Source: Bradyrhizobium sp. SZCCT0153 (GTDB lineage: Bacteria > Pseudomonadota > Alphaproteobacteria > Rhizobiales > Xanthobacteraceae). Taken from it: DNA of 64,000 nucleotides. Shown here one piece after another: positions 43,714 through 52,969 of the stretch. The notes beneath the pieces are model-generated. The model did not search any database. It saw only the letters and a list, made by a program, of their open reading frames with translations, and was not told where the DNA came from. The stretch lies in assembly GCF_018129995.1 (NCBI RefSeq), contig NZ_JAFCKS010000001.1, forward strand, positions 186,001 to 250,000, given 5' to 3'. Positions within the stretch are counted from its first letter, which is position 1. Every line of letters begins with the position of its first letter. The translations under genes were made by a program, and so were the position numbers.

Positions 43714-44028
43714 CTAATTCGACCCGAACTTGAACTTGCCGTCGCCTTCCAGATACGGGCCGCTGCGCATGTAGAGCTGGCCGTTCTGGCCGATGAAGAA
43801 CAGCGTGCCCTTTGGCACCTTCTTGGCACCCTTCAGCAGCTCGCCGGCATTGTTGGTGCCCATCTTGTAGGAGAGGGTCTTGCCTTCCTTGTCATAGGCA
43901 TAGCCGGTGTCGGATTTGAGCTCCCACGGCGTGGCTGTGGTCTGCGCGAATGCCGGCGCGGCGAACGCGCCGAGCGCCGTTACGAGTGCAACCGAAACAA
44001 GTGCAAATGTCTTTGTTGAAAATGCCAT
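43714..44028 (-). CDS. Small secreted hypothetical protein
   Basis: 104 aa from the second of two adjacent ATGs, because GGGGAGG lies immediately before the first. Signal peptide ending APAFAQ. Mature protein about 75 aa, beta-rich, with TLFFIGQNGQLYMRSGPYLEGDGKFKFG at the end. I recall similar short proteins in Bradyrhizobium with no function. Convergent with the 42425 gene. Confidence 0.75.
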   Translation of the reverse strand: MAFSTKTFALVSVALVTALGAFAAPAFAQTTATPWELKSDTGYAYDKEGKTLSYKMGTNNAGELLKGAKKVPKGTLFFIGQNGQLYMRSGPYLEGDGKFKFGSN

Positions 44029-44215
44029 CATCCATCCTCCCCGCCATTGGGGTCCGCGACTTGAACAAATCACGAACGATGTGTCCTGGTCAATTTGCGA
44101 AAGCGCCGCAGCGCATCACGTCTTTCCCAGCAGTTTGTGATTTTCCCTTCGTCCCCGCGCGACTATGTTCCGCTTTCCGTCTAGAACGCAATTCGACAAA
44201 AATATGGGGTAGGGG

Positions 44216-44704
44216 ATGATTCGGATGAACCTCGTCACTAAAGCTTGCTCGGCCGCCGGCCTGTTGCTGACCGCGTTGGCGCCGGCCGCCTGGGCCGATG
44301 ATTACCAGCTCAGCCACAACCAGCGGATTTCGTGCAGCCGCGGCCTTGCCCCGGGCAAGCTGAACACCGCGACCTGCAAGTCCTACACTTACCTCTTCAA
44401 CACCAAGACCTCGGAATATTTCCGCTGCCAGGTCTCGCTGGCGCTGACCCGCGACAACAAGGAAGTCATCAACGTCCAGACCGACGGCGGCTGCACCAAG
44501 AAGCCGCGCATCTTCGAGGGCGACGGCCATTATGATTTCGACGTGACCGAGACCGAGCCGCCGAACACCAATTCGTTCTTCGGCCCCGGCGGCTACTCGG
44601 TCTGGGCCGCCGACGTCAACGCGCAGAAGATCCGCGGCTGCATCACCATCTCCTCGGGCCTCGGCTCCGACATTTCCAAGTGCCTGGACATGACTTTCCA
44701 GTAG
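44216..44704 (+). CDS. Secreted hypothetical protein
   Basis: 162 aa (ATG 44216; another ATG three codons later). Signal peptide ending AAWADD. Mature part has six cysteines (ISCSRG, ATCKSY, FRCQV, GGCTKK, GCITIS, KCLDM), suitable for three disulfides, and an aromatic/Gly-rich FFGPGGYSVWAADV. No family recognised. Single gene. Confidence 0.75.
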   Translation: MIRMNLVTKACSAAGLLLTALAPAAWADDYQLSHNQRISCSRGLAPGKLNTATCKSYTYLFNTKTSEYFRCQVSLALTRDNKEVINVQTDGGCTKKPRIFEGDGHYDFDVTETEPPNTNSFFGPGGYSVWAADVNAQKIRGCITISSGLGSDISKCLDMTFQ

Positions 44705-44925
44705 GGCTTGCCAGTAGGGCATGCCAGTGAGCTGGTCGCGCGCTCGAACCCGATCGGTTCGGGCGCAGCCATCGTCTCCGGCTGCGCCACCTCGCCGCAC
44801 CCGCCGGGTTCCCCAAAAGCCGAGCCGGATCGGCCGTTTACTGCAGTCCTGTTTTGCCTATTGGATGGGTTGACCCGCACCCCTCATCCGGCCAATTTCG
44901 CCGCCGGTTTGGGGAGTACAAAATC

Positions 44926-45873
44926 ATGAAACGGACGATCATCGGCGTGGCCGCGGCTCTTGCTCTGGCGGCGTCGGCACCTTGCGCCCAGGCGCAATCC
45001 TTCATCAACGTGCTGACCGGCGGCACCTCCGGCGTCTACTATCCGCTCGGGGTCGCGATCGGGAAGATCTACGGCGACAAGATTCCGAACGTGAAGACGC
45101 AGGTGCAGGCCACCAAGGCGTCGGTCGAGAATTTGATCCTGCTCCAGCAGGGCCGCGGCGAACTGGCGTTCACGCTGGGCGACTCGCTCAAGGCCGCCTG
45201 GGATGGCGACGAGGAGGCGGGCTTCAAGACCAAGCTCGACAAGCTGCGCACCATCGGCGCGATCTACCCGAACTACATCCAGATCGTCGCGACCGCCGAG
45301 AGCGGCATCAAGACGCTGGCCGATCTCAAGGGCAAGAGCCTGTCGGTCGGTGCGCCGAAGTCGGGCACCGAGCTCAATTCGCGCGCGATCCTCGCGGCGG
45401 CCGGCATGAGCTACAAGGACCTCGGCAAGGTCGAGTATCTGCCGTTCGCCGAATCCGTCGACCTCATGAAGAACCGGCAGCTCGCAGCGACGCTGCAATC
45501 GGCCGGCCTCGGCGTCGCCTCGCTGAAGGATCTCTCGACGTCCAGCCCGATCACGGTGGTGTCGGTGCCGAAGGAGACCGTCGACAAGATCGGCCCTCCG
45601 TTCATCGCTGCGATCATTCCGGCCAACACCTATGCCGGCCAGGACAAGGACGTTCCGACCGCAGCCGTCGTGAACTACCTCGTCACCAGCTCGGCGGTGT
45701 CGGACGATCTCGCCTACCAGATGACGAAACTGGTCTACGAGTCGCTGCCGGAATTGCAGAACGCGCACGTGGCCGGCAAGGAGATCAAGCTCGAGACGGC
45801 CGCCAATGGCAGTCCGGTTCCGCTGCACCCCGGCGCGATCCGCTATTACAAGGAAAAAGGGCTGATCAAGTAG
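44926..45873 (+). CDS. TAXI family TRAP transporter substrate-binding protein
   Basis: 315 aa from ATG 44926; GGGGAG ten bases upstream. Signal peptide ending AQAQ. Mature start FINVLTGGTSGVYYPLGVAIGKIY is the TAXI signature, then [49 protein letters not shown], and a C-terminal PLHPGAIRYYKEKGLI. Periplasmic receptor for the TRAP permease 171 bp downstream. Likely ligand a small carboxylate such as glutamate or 2-oxoglutarate, not determinable here. Confidence 0.95.
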   Translation: MKRTIIGVAAALALAASAPCAQAQSFINVLTGGTSGVYYPLGVAIGKIYGDKIPNVKTQVQATKASVENLILLQQGRGELAFTLGDSLKAAWDGDEEAGFKTKLDKLRTIGAIYPNYIQIVATAESGIKTLADLKGKSLSVGAPKSGTELNSRAILAAAGMSYKDLGKVEYLPFAESVDLMKNRQLAATLQSAGLGVASLKDLSTSSPITVVSVPKETVDKIGPPFIAAIIPANTYAGQDKDVPTAAVVNYLVTSSAVSDDLAYQMTKLVYESLPELQNAHVAGKEIKLETAANGSPVPLHPGAIRYYKEKGLIK

Positions 45874-45883
45874 GACAGGTGTC

Positions 45884-45981
45884 ATGGCCGGGCTTGACCC
45901 GGCCATCCATCCTCAAACAATCGCCTTTCGATGGATGCCCGGGTCTACGCGAAGACGCGCTTCGCGCTTTGGCCCGGGCAT
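45884..45981. repeat. Two adjacent palindromes between TRAP genes
   Basis: ATGGCCGGG (45884-45892) / CCCGGCCAT (45898-45906) and ATGCCCGGG (45935-45943) / CCCGGGCAT (45973-45981), the second enclosing a smaller GCGAA/TTCGC hairpin. They interrupt what is otherwise a transporter operon, so they may attenuate permease expression relative to the binding protein. Confidence 0.75.
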
Positions 45982-46044
45982 GACGTATTCAGGGCGCAGC
46001 GCGAATGCTGTAAGAACGCCCCAGCAGGGCGCGGGGACATATCG

Positions 46045-48156
46045 ATGTTGCAGGCAGAGGGTAGCCAAGCGGCGCCCATCAAGGTCGAGTTCGACAATTT
46101 CGAGCATGGGTTCCCGGAAGGGTTCGGTCCGGGCTGGTGGGGCCATCTCGCCTACTGGATCGGCATCGCGTTCGCGACCTTCCAGCTCTATGTCGCCGCC
46201 TTCAACTATCTGCCGAGCCAGGTGGTGCGCGGGGTCCATGTCGGCTTCCTCGTTCTCCTCACCTTCGGCCTGATCGGCAACTTCACCGCGAAGAGCGCGG
46301 CCGGCCGCGCGCTCGGCTGGGTGATCGGCGGCGCCGGCTTCTTATGTGGTCTCTATCAGTGGATCTTCTACGCGGATCTGATCGCGCGCGACGGTGATCC
46401 GACCCGCCTCGATCTCGTGGTCGGCACACTGCTCGCGGTGCTGATCTTCGAGGGCACACGGCGCCTGATGGGCGCGGCGCTGCCGCTGATGTGCGGCGCC
46501 TGCCTCGTCTACTGGTTCTTCGGGCAGTATCTGCCGTCGCCGCTCAACCATCGCGGCTACGATTTCGACCAGATCATCACGCATCTGTCGTTCGGCACCG
46601 AAGGTTTCTACGGCGTGCCGATCTACGTCTCGGCGACCTACATCTTCCTGTTCATCCTGTTCGGCTCGTTCCTGGAGCGCGCCGGCATGATCCAGCTGTT
46701 CACTGACGTTTCTCTTGGGCTATTCGGCAGGACCCGCGGCGGCCCGGCCAAGGTCGCGGTGTTCGCCTCGGGGATGATGGGCACGATCTCCGGCTCGGGC
46801 GTCGCCAATGTCGTCACCGTCGGCCAGTTCACCATTCCGCTGATGATCAGGTTCGGTTACCGCCGCGCCTTCGCCGCCGGCGTCGAGGCCACGGCCTCGA
46901 TGGGCGGGCAGATCATGCCGCCGGTGATGGGCGCGGTCGCCTTCATCATGGCGGAGACGCTCGGCGTCCAGTATTCGGAGATCGTGAAGGCGGCCGCGAT
47001 CCCCGCGATCCTCTATTTCGCCTCCGCCTTCTGGATGGTGCATCTGGAAGCCGGCAAGCACGGTCTCACCGGCATGAAGCGCTCGGAGATACCGAGCGCC
47101 TGGAAGGCGCTGGTGACACGCTGGTATCTCGTGCTGCCACTCGCCGCGCTGGTCTACATGCTGTTCGAAGGCTTCACGCCGCTCTATGCCGGCAGCATGG
47201 GCCTCGCGCTCACGGTGGCGTTAATCCTGGGCGCCAGCATCACGGCGGGCGTCTCTCACACGGCGATCCGCACCATCTTCTGGATCGGGCTTGCGCTCGT
47301 CGTCGCGGCGCTGTCGCGTGACGGCCTTCAGATCGTGCCGGTTGCAGGCGTCGTCGTCGGCTTGATCGTCATCACCGCGTTCGTGCGCGGCGGGTTTGCC
47401 GCCCTGCGCGCCTGCCGCGATGCGCTGGCCGAAAGCGCCAAATCCGCCATCACCGTCGGCATGGCCTGCGCCATCGTCGGCGTCATCATCGGCATGATGT
47501 CGCAGACCGGCGTCGGCACCATCTTCGGCGGCTGGGTGATCGGTCTCGGCGAGAAGAGCCTGTTCCTGGCGCTGATCATGACCATGCTGCTGTCGATCCT
47601 GCTCGGCACCGGCATTCCGACCATCCCGACCTACATCATCACCGCTGCGCTCGCCGCGCCCGCGCTGGCGAAACTCGGCGTGCCCCTGATCGCGAGCCAC
47701 ATGTTCGCGTTCTATTACGGCATCATGGCCGACCTCTCGCCGCCGGTGGCGCTGGCAGCGCTCGCGGCGGCTCCGATCGCGAAGGAGAACCCTGACAAGA
47801 TCGGCTGGGAGGCGATGCGCATCGCGCTCGCCGGCTACGTCATTCCCTTCATCTTCGTCTATTCGCCGGCCCTGATGCTGCAGGCCGGCGATCCCATGGC
47901 GGCCAAGCTCGGGTTCTACGGCGCGGTGGCGCTCGCGAGTTTCAAGGCGCTGGTGGCGATTGCGCTGTTCGGCATGGTGGCGATCGGCTTCCTGTTCACG
48001 CGCCTGACGCTGCTCGAACGCCTGGTCGCGCTCGGCGCCGCGCTCTGCCTGCTCGGCGACTTCCCGTTCAGCGACACCGCAGGCTTTCTGCTCTCTGCCG
48101 CGGTGGCGCTGTGGCAGTGGCGGCAGCGTCCGCCGGCAACGGTCGAGGCGGTGTGA
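46045..48156 (+). CDS. TRAP transporter fused permease (DctQM-type)
   Basis: 703 aa from ATG 46045. N-terminal four spans form the small DctQ-like part (AYWIGIAFATFQLYVAAF near residue 33); the rest is DctM-like with FGTEGFYGVPIYVSATYIFLFILFGSFLERAG, MMGTISGSGVANVVTVGQFTIPLMIRFGY and GTGIPTIPTYIITAALAAPAL, typical of the TAXI-linked fused permeases. Sodium-driven secondary uptake with the preceding binding protein. Stop overlaps the GTG of the DUF1850 gene. Confidence 0.95.
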   Translation: MLQAEGSQAAPIKVEFDNFEHGFPEGFGPGWWGHLAYWIGIAFATFQLYVAAFNYLPSQVVRGVHVGFLVLLTFGLIGNFTAKSAAGRALGWVIGGAGFLCGLYQWIFYADLIARDGDPTRLDLVVGTLLAVLIFEGTRRLMGAALPLMCGACLVYWFFGQYLPSPLNHRGYDFDQIITHLSFGTEGFYGVPIYVSATYIFLFILFGSFLERAGMIQLFTDVSLGLFGRTRGGPAKVAVFASGMMGTISGSGVANVVTVGQFTIPLMIRFGYRRAFAAGVEATASMGGQIMPPVMGAVAFIMAETLGVQYSEIVKAAAIPAILYFASAFWMVHLEAGKHGLTGMKRSEIPSAWKALVTRWYLVLPLAALVYMLFEGFTPLYAGSMGLALTVALILGASITAGVSHTAIRTIFWIGLALVVAALSRDGLQIVPVAGVVVGLIVITAFVRGGFAALRACRDALAESAKSAITVGMACAIVGVIIGMMSQTGVGTIFGGWVIGLGEKSLFLALIMTMLLSILLGTGIPTIPTYIITAALAAPALAKLGVPLIASHMFAFYYGIMADLSPPVALAALAAAPIAKENPDKIGWEAMRIALAGYVIPFIFVYSPALMLQAGDPMAAKLGFYGAVALASFKALVAIALFGMVAIGFLFTRLTLLERLVALGAALCLLGDFPFSDTAGFLLSAAVALWQWRQRPPATVEAV

Positions 48157-48536
48157 GCCTCTGTCTTGCGACAGCCTCGGGCGTGAAGGCGCTGGCGCTG
48201 ACCGCCTTCACGCTGGTGTGGACGCATTCGATCGCAAGGGTCGACTGGCAGGAGGACTGGCGCGTCACCCCCGCCGGTCTCGAACTGGTGCAGGCGCGGG
48301 TGAAGGGCACCGGCCCCGGCATGGAGCCGCCGCCCGAGGCGCGGCTGGTCGACGGCTGGTTTCAGTGGAGGCCTGAGCGCGCGCCGATGCCGGAGGTCGT
48401 GCTCGGCAATTCCGGCGCGGCGGGGGAATGGCGGCTCTGCCATGACGGCACGTGCCGGACGTTGTCGGAGATTGTCGGTCATCCCATTGGTGCTAACGTC
48501 ACCACGATGAAGGTCTGCGAAGAACAGCAGAAATAA
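48153..48536 (+). CDS. DUF1850 domain-containing protein
   Basis: 127 aa starting at GTG 48153, which overlaps the permease stop as GTGA. N-terminal span ALALTAFTLVWTHSIARVDWQEDWRV includes the WTHS and WQEDWRV blocks of DUF1850; FQWRPE and WRLCHDGTCRTL follow. DUF1850 is almost always with TAXI-TRAP transporters; function unknown. Translationally coupled to the permease. Confidence 0.9.
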   Translation: MSLCLATASGVKALALTAFTLVWTHSIARVDWQEDWRVTPAGLELVQARVKGTGPGMEPPPEARLVDGWFQWRPERAPMPEVVLGNSGAAGEWRLCHDGTCRTLSEIVGHPIGANVTTMKVCEEQQK

Positions 48537-48548
48537 GGGAGACACGCG

Positions 48549-49355
48549 ATGGATCGGCTCAAGGGCAAGGTTGCGATGGTGGTGGGCGCCGGTTCGATCG
48601 GACCGGGCTGGGGCAACGGCAAGGCTACCGCGGTGACCTTTGCGCGCGAGGGCGCGCAGGTGTTTTGCGTCGACCGCAACGGCGCGGCGGCCGAGGAGAC
48701 CGCGAAGCTCATCACGGATGAAGGTGGCAACGCGACCGCTTTCACCGCCGACGTCTCGCGGCCTGCCGAGATCGAGGCGATGGTCGCGGCGTGCCTGAAG
48801 GCCTATGGCCGCGTCGACGTGCTCGACAACAATGTCGGCATCGCCGAAATGGGTAGCGTGGTCGAGGTGACCGAGGAGAGCTGGGACCGCGTCTTCAGCG
48901 TCAATCTCAAGAGTGCCTATTTCGCCATGAAGCATGTCATTCCTGTCATGGTGAAGCAGGGCGGCGGCTCGATCATCAACATCTCCTCGATCGCCTCGAT
49001 CCGCCACATGGGCATCTCCTACGTCACCTACGGCACCTCGAAGGCGGCGATGAACCAGATGACCCGCACCACCGCGATCGAGTTCGCGCGCCATCATGTG
49101 CGCGTCAACGCGATCCTGCCCGGCTTGATGAAGACGCCGATGGTGGAGCATTCCGCCGGACTTGCGAACAGCTACGCCAAGGGCGACGTCGAGGCGATGT
49201 GGCGCGCGCGCGATGCGCAGGTGCCGATGGGCCACATGGGCGACGCCTTCGACGTCGCCAACGCCGCGCTGTTCCTGGCGTCGGACGAGTCGAAATATGT
49301 GACGGGGATCGAGCTGGTGGTCGACGGCGGGATCACCTGCAAGGCGGGCGCGTAA
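48549..49355 (+). CDS. SDR family oxidoreductase
   Basis: 268 aa. Cofactor loop altered to VGAGSIGPGWGNGKATAVTF (a Gly-rich loop with four extra residues), CVDRNGAAAEETA, DNNVGIAEMGSV, INISSIASIRHMGISYVTYGTSKAAMNQ (catalytic Tyr-x-x-x-Lys near residue 159), and VTGIELVVDGGI end. Classical SDR fold, substrate unknown. Lies 12 nt after DUF1850 on the same strand, so may be the first enzyme acting on the transported compound (inference). Confidence 0.92.
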   Translation: MDRLKGKVAMVVGAGSIGPGWGNGKATAVTFAREGAQVFCVDRNGAAAEETAKLITDEGGNATAFTADVSRPAEIEAMVAACLKAYGRVDVLDNNVGIAEMGSVVEVTEESWDRVFSVNLKSAYFAMKHVIPVMVKQGGGSIINISSIASIRHMGISYVTYGTSKAAMNQMTRTTAIEFARHHVRVNAILPGLMKTPMVEHSAGLANSYAKGDVEAMWRARDAQVPMGHMGDAFDVANAALFLASDESKYVTGIELVVDGGITCKAGA

Positions 49356-49377
49356 GCCGTCTCATACTCCGCTGTCG

Positions 49378-49520
49378 CCCCGGGGCGCGCAGAGCGCGAA
49401 CCCGGGACCCATAGCCACAGGGTAGATTTGTTTGCTGAGTAGTCACTCCGAGAATTCGTAAACACGGCGTCCTGTGGTTATGGGCCCCGGATCGGCGCTG
49501 CGCTTGTCCGGGACGACGGT
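49378..49520. repeat. Long imperfect intergenic inverted repeat
   Basis: ACCCATAGCCACAG near 49408 pairs with CTGTGGTTATGGGC near 49471 (two mismatches), with further CCCGGGA and GTCCGGGAC sequence at the edges. Fills the gap between two convergent genes and contains no gene. Confidence 0.6.
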
Positions 49521-49534
49521 GGAGTGTCTGGCTG

Positions 49535-50305
49535 CTACTGCGCCAGCGCCAGAATCCCGCCGGCGAAGGAATGCCACGCCGTCGTCTCGCTGATCGGCCA
49601 GTTCAAGACCTTCACCGCCAGCAGCGCGAGCGTGCCCGTGATGTAGACCGGATGCACGCGGCCCTCGGTGCGCCAGTCGCGCACCATGGCGACGACGAGC
49701 AGCAGCGAGGCGACCACGGCCGGCGCGATCGTGACCGGCACCGGCGGCGGGCCGGGCGGTCCCGGAGGCGCGAGGAAGGTGAGGAACCAGCGCGCGATCG
49801 CGGCATCGAGGATCGAGACCGCTGCGAGCAGCATCAGGCGCTTGTGAATATCGGGCTTCCGCGTGTTCATGATCGCGAGCACGAACGCACCTGCGAAGAA
49901 CGCTATCCCGCTCATCGGCACGATCGAGAAGGCGATGCCGGCGTCTTTCTGCCCGAGCGCGGCGGAATGCTGCATCACATGCACGGAGGCGAGGAAACCG
50001 AAGATCGTCATCGCGGTCGCGAGCGAGACGCCGGCGATGCCGAGCGCCCGGTGATTGACCACGCGGCCTGAGGCTGCGAGCCAGGTCTGGATCACGAAAT
50101 AGAGAGACCAGGTGAAGAACAAGAGTCCGTGAAAATGGATCACCGGGCTTGCGGAAAATGTCCGGTGGGCGAGCGGCACAAAATAGGTCGGTGCAAAGCC
50201 GAGAAATGCGGTGGCAGCACAGGCCAGGGACATGTGGAAATAAAAATATCGTGCAGGCGACGCATCACGCGCGCGTACACGACGGTCGTCGATCAGGGTC
50301 GTCAT
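49535..50305 (-). CDS. Integral membrane protein with conserved histidines
   Basis: 256 aa from ATG 50305. About seven spans. Two histidine-containing segments, SPVIHFHGLLFFTWSLYFVIQTWLA near residue 68 and VVNHRALGIAGVSLA near 98, plus HKRLMLLAAVSILDAAIARWFL near 165, could bind heme or metal. Pro/Gly run APPGPPGPPPVPV in a loop. Family not certain (DUF2306-like membrane proteins are a possibility). Stands alone. Confidence 0.78.
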   Translation of the reverse strand: MTTLIDDRRVRARDASPARYFYFHMSLACAATAFLGFAPTYFVPLAHRTFSASPVIHFHGLLFFTWSLYFVIQTWLAASGRVVNHRALGIAGVSLATAMTIFGFLASVHVMQHSAALGQKDAGIAFSIVPMSGIAFFAGAFVLAIMNTRKPDIHKRLMLLAAVSILDAAIARWFLTFLAPPGPPGPPPVPVTIAPAVVASLLLVVAMVRDWRTEGRVHPVYITGTLALLAVKVLNWPISETTAWHSFAGGILALAQ

Positions 50306-50389
50306 GAGTGATGAGTCTGGAGAGGCGGCGTTTGGTTCAAACGCCAATGTCGTCCCGGATCGGCGCGCGCCTGTCCGGGACGACGAGCC

Positions 50390-51934
50390 TCATCCCCCCG
50401 CGCTCAATTCCGCGCGATCGAGCTCCTCCTCGATCCGGTGAAAGGCGTCGTCACCGATCACCTCGGTGGCGCGCAGGCTGAAGATCGATTTGCGCGCGGC
50501 TTCGATGGCGCGGCGGCGCAGGGGATCGGCAGGCAATTCGCCGTTGGTGATGCCGCCGTTCGGATCGTCGTCCGCCTGCATCAGGATGGCGCGATATTCG
50601 AGCCGCAGGATCTCCGCTTCTTCCGACGGATCGTCCTCGATCGCGTCGAGCGCGGCGCGATAGGCCGCCGCGCGAGCGCGCGCGACCTCGATGCCGACGG
50701 GATCGTCGTCCTTGAGGTTGAAGGCGAGGATCAGCGGCCGCAGCGTCAGGCCCTGGATCACCAGCGACCCCAGCACCACCGCAAAGGCGATGAAGACGAT
50801 GAAGTCGCGATAGGGAAAGTTCTCCGGCAGGGCAAAGGCGGTCGCGAGCGTGACGAGGCCGCGCATGCCGCACCAGGAGATGATGAGGCCGCCCTTCGGC
50901 GAGGCGACGGCCTTGGGATCCTTCGGATGATAGATCCCGCGCGCGATCAGCACGCGCAGCGTGGTGCGGTAGAATGTGATCCAGAGCAGCCGCACCAGCA
51001 CTACGGTGAGCAGGATCCAGCCCGCCGCCACGCAATATTCCCAGCGTACCTCCGCGTCCAGCCGGGTCCAGATCGGGCGCATCTGCATGCCGATCAGCAT
51101 GAAGGCGAGCACGTTGAGCACGAACACCATCGTCTCCCAGACCGCGTAGGACGGCACCCGCAGCCGTGCCGGCATGCGCTCGCCCGCCGTGCGCGCGATG
51201 GTGATGGCGTAGACCACGATGGTGAGGATGCCGGAGAGGCCGAGATGCTCGGCGGCGATCCAGACCATGAAGGTGGTGGCGAACTGCACGATGATCGCGC
51301 TCGGCGCTTCCTTCACGCGCTCCATGAACAGCGGAATGATGCGCCCCGCGACAAGACCCGCCACGACGCTGCCGACCAATCCCAGCGCGATCGTCGGCGC
51401 GACCTCGCTCCATTTGAGGTGCTCCATGACGACGGCGCCGACCGCGATCCGATAGATCAGGAGCGCGCTGGCGTCGTTGAGCAGGCTCTCACCCTCCAGC
51501 ACCTTCACCATGCGGTGGGGCAGCTTGACCTGGCTCAGGATCGCGACGGCGGCCGCGGCGTCCGGTGGCGCCACAATGGCGCCGAGCGCGATTGCGGCGG
51601 CCCAGGGCATGTCAGGCATCAGCCGGTGCGCGACATAGGCCACGCCGACCGTGGTCAGGCCGACAGCGGCCACCACCAGGGTCGAGACCGGAACCCAATT
51701 CTTGCGCAGATCGCGCAGCGAGGTGTCGAAGGCGGCATCCAGCAGCACCGGTGCGACAAAAAGGGCCAATGCCAGGTCGGGTTCGAGCGTCCAGGACGGG
51801 CTGTTCGGCACGAAGGCGATCAGCGCCCCGCCGATGGCAAGAAAGGTCGGGTAGGGGACCTTGATCCGCCGGGCCAGCGCCGATAATGCAACGGCGCCGA
51901 GCAGCAGTGCGATGATCCATTCGAATGTCGACAC
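50390..51934 (-). CDS. Na+/H+ antiporter, CPA1/NhaP family
   Basis: 514 aa from GTG 51934 (TCGGGGAT upstream; STFEWIIALLLGAVALSALARR is the normal NhaP start). A GTG at 51967 would add 11 residues without a ribosome site. About 12 spans; ion-site region ALGAIVAPPDAAAAVAIL near residue 118 and LEGESLLNDASALLIYR near 148 with the Asn-Asp pair; SWCGMRGLVTLATAFALP near 353. C-terminal acidic cytoplasmic tail of about 120 aa probably regulates transport. Exports Na+ or K+ in exchange for protons. Confidence 0.92.
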   Translation of the reverse strand: MSTFEWIIALLLGAVALSALARRIKVPYPTFLAIGGALIAFVPNSPSWTLEPDLALALFVAPVLLDAAFDTSLRDLRKNWVPVSTLVVAAVGLTTVGVAYVAHRLMPDMPWAAAIALGAIVAPPDAAAAVAILSQVKLPHRMVKVLEGESLLNDASALLIYRIAVGAVVMEHLKWSEVAPTIALGLVGSVVAGLVAGRIIPLFMERVKEAPSAIIVQFATTFMVWIAAEHLGLSGILTIVVYAITIARTAGERMPARLRVPSYAVWETMVFVLNVLAFMLIGMQMRPIWTRLDAEVRWEYCVAAGWILLTVVLVRLLWITFYRTTLRVLIARGIYHPKDPKAVASPKGGLIISWCGMRGLVTLATAFALPENFPYRDFIVFIAFAVVLGSLVIQGLTLRPLILAFNLKDDDPVGIEVARARAAAYRAALDAIEDDPSEEAEILRLEYRAILMQADDDPNGGITNGELPADPLRRRAIEAARKSIFSLRATEVIGDDAFHRIEEELDRAELSAGG

Positions 51935-52063
51935 GTCGATCCCCGAAACCGATTTGACCGGCGCCACAAGCTAGCACCAATCCGGCCGTATGATGGATAG
52001 TGCGGCCCAAAGGCAAGACCCCAAAGGCAAGATCCGAGGCAAGACTTTCCGACTGTGATCAGC

Positions 52064-52852
52064 ATGCGTTCCTTTCTCGTTCAGTTGCCCGGCGCCGCAC
52101 TGCTCTGCGCGCTCTCGCTCGTCGCGGCCCAAGGCGCGGCCCATGGCGCGACCGGCGGCGAGCCGGTTGCGGCGGCGCCGCAGGTCGACGTCGCGCCATG
52201 CCTCACGGCTGCCGCGGCCGACGACGTCGACAAGGCGGCCACCGCCTGCGCGGTCGTGATCGACAACGAGAAGACGGCCAAGGCTGACCTGATCAAGGCG
52301 CTGATCGCGCGCGGCGCGCTGTATGCGCGGCACGACCAGACCGACCGGGCGATCGCCGACGACAGCCGTGCTCTTTTGCTCGATTCCAGCCTCGCCGATA
52401 TCTTCAACGCGCGCGGCGAACTCTGGCTGAAGAAGGGAGACAGGCCCAAGGCGGTACAGGATTTCGGTGCGGCGCTGAAGATCGACCCAAACCACGAAAA
52501 GGCCAAGGCCAACCACAAGGCGATGGCGCGTGAGCTCGAGCGGATCGGGGCGCAGATGGCGGTCGCCGGCAAGCCCAGCTTCAATTGCAGGAGTGCGCGC
52601 CGCGCGGTGGAGAAGGCGATCTGCGCCAACCGCGAACTCGCCGACCTCGATCGCGAGGTCTTTGCATCCCATGCGCGTGCCGTCCGCGAGGCGCAAAGCA
52701 TGCGGAACCCCAACCCCGACGCGCGAACGCTCCAGCGCGAGCAGGACGACTTCGTCGCGCGCCGCAACGCCGAATTCGGGCGTCCCGGCTACGATCTGAA
52801 GAAGGCAATGCAGGAGCGCTTGCTGCGGCTGAACGGGGTGGATGGGTATTGA
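52064..52852 (+). CDS. Secreted TPR plus LprI-like (DUF1311) protein
   Basis: 262 aa from ATG 52064 (GTG 52055 possible). Signal peptide with AAQGAAHGA end. Two TPR motifs near residues 75-145 (DDSRALLLDSSLADIFNARGELWLKKGDRPKAVQDFGAALKIDPN), then a C-terminal LprI/DUF1311 domain: SFNCRSARRAVEKAICANRELADLDREVFASH, and the tail RRNAEFGRPGYDLKKAMQERLLRLNG. LprI domains inhibit lysozyme in other bacteria. A paralogue with the same tail follows. Confidence 0.85.
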   Translation: MRSFLVQLPGAALLCALSLVAAQGAAHGATGGEPVAAAPQVDVAPCLTAAAADDVDKAATACAVVIDNEKTAKADLIKALIARGALYARHDQTDRAIADDSRALLLDSSLADIFNARGELWLKKGDRPKAVQDFGAALKIDPNHEKAKANHKAMARELERIGAQMAVAGKPSFNCRSARRAVEKAICANRELADLDREVFASHARAVREAQSMRNPNPDARTLQREQDDFVARRNAEFGRPGYDLKKAMQERLLRLNGVDGY

Positions 52853-52969
52853 GATTCTTCGCCTCTCCCCGCAGGCGGGTGAGGAGAGCAGGCACCGTCC
52901 GCCTCTGATGACGGGCCCGGTTTTGAACCGATTCTTTGCTCCCCGCGACAATGGTGAAAACCTGACGTC

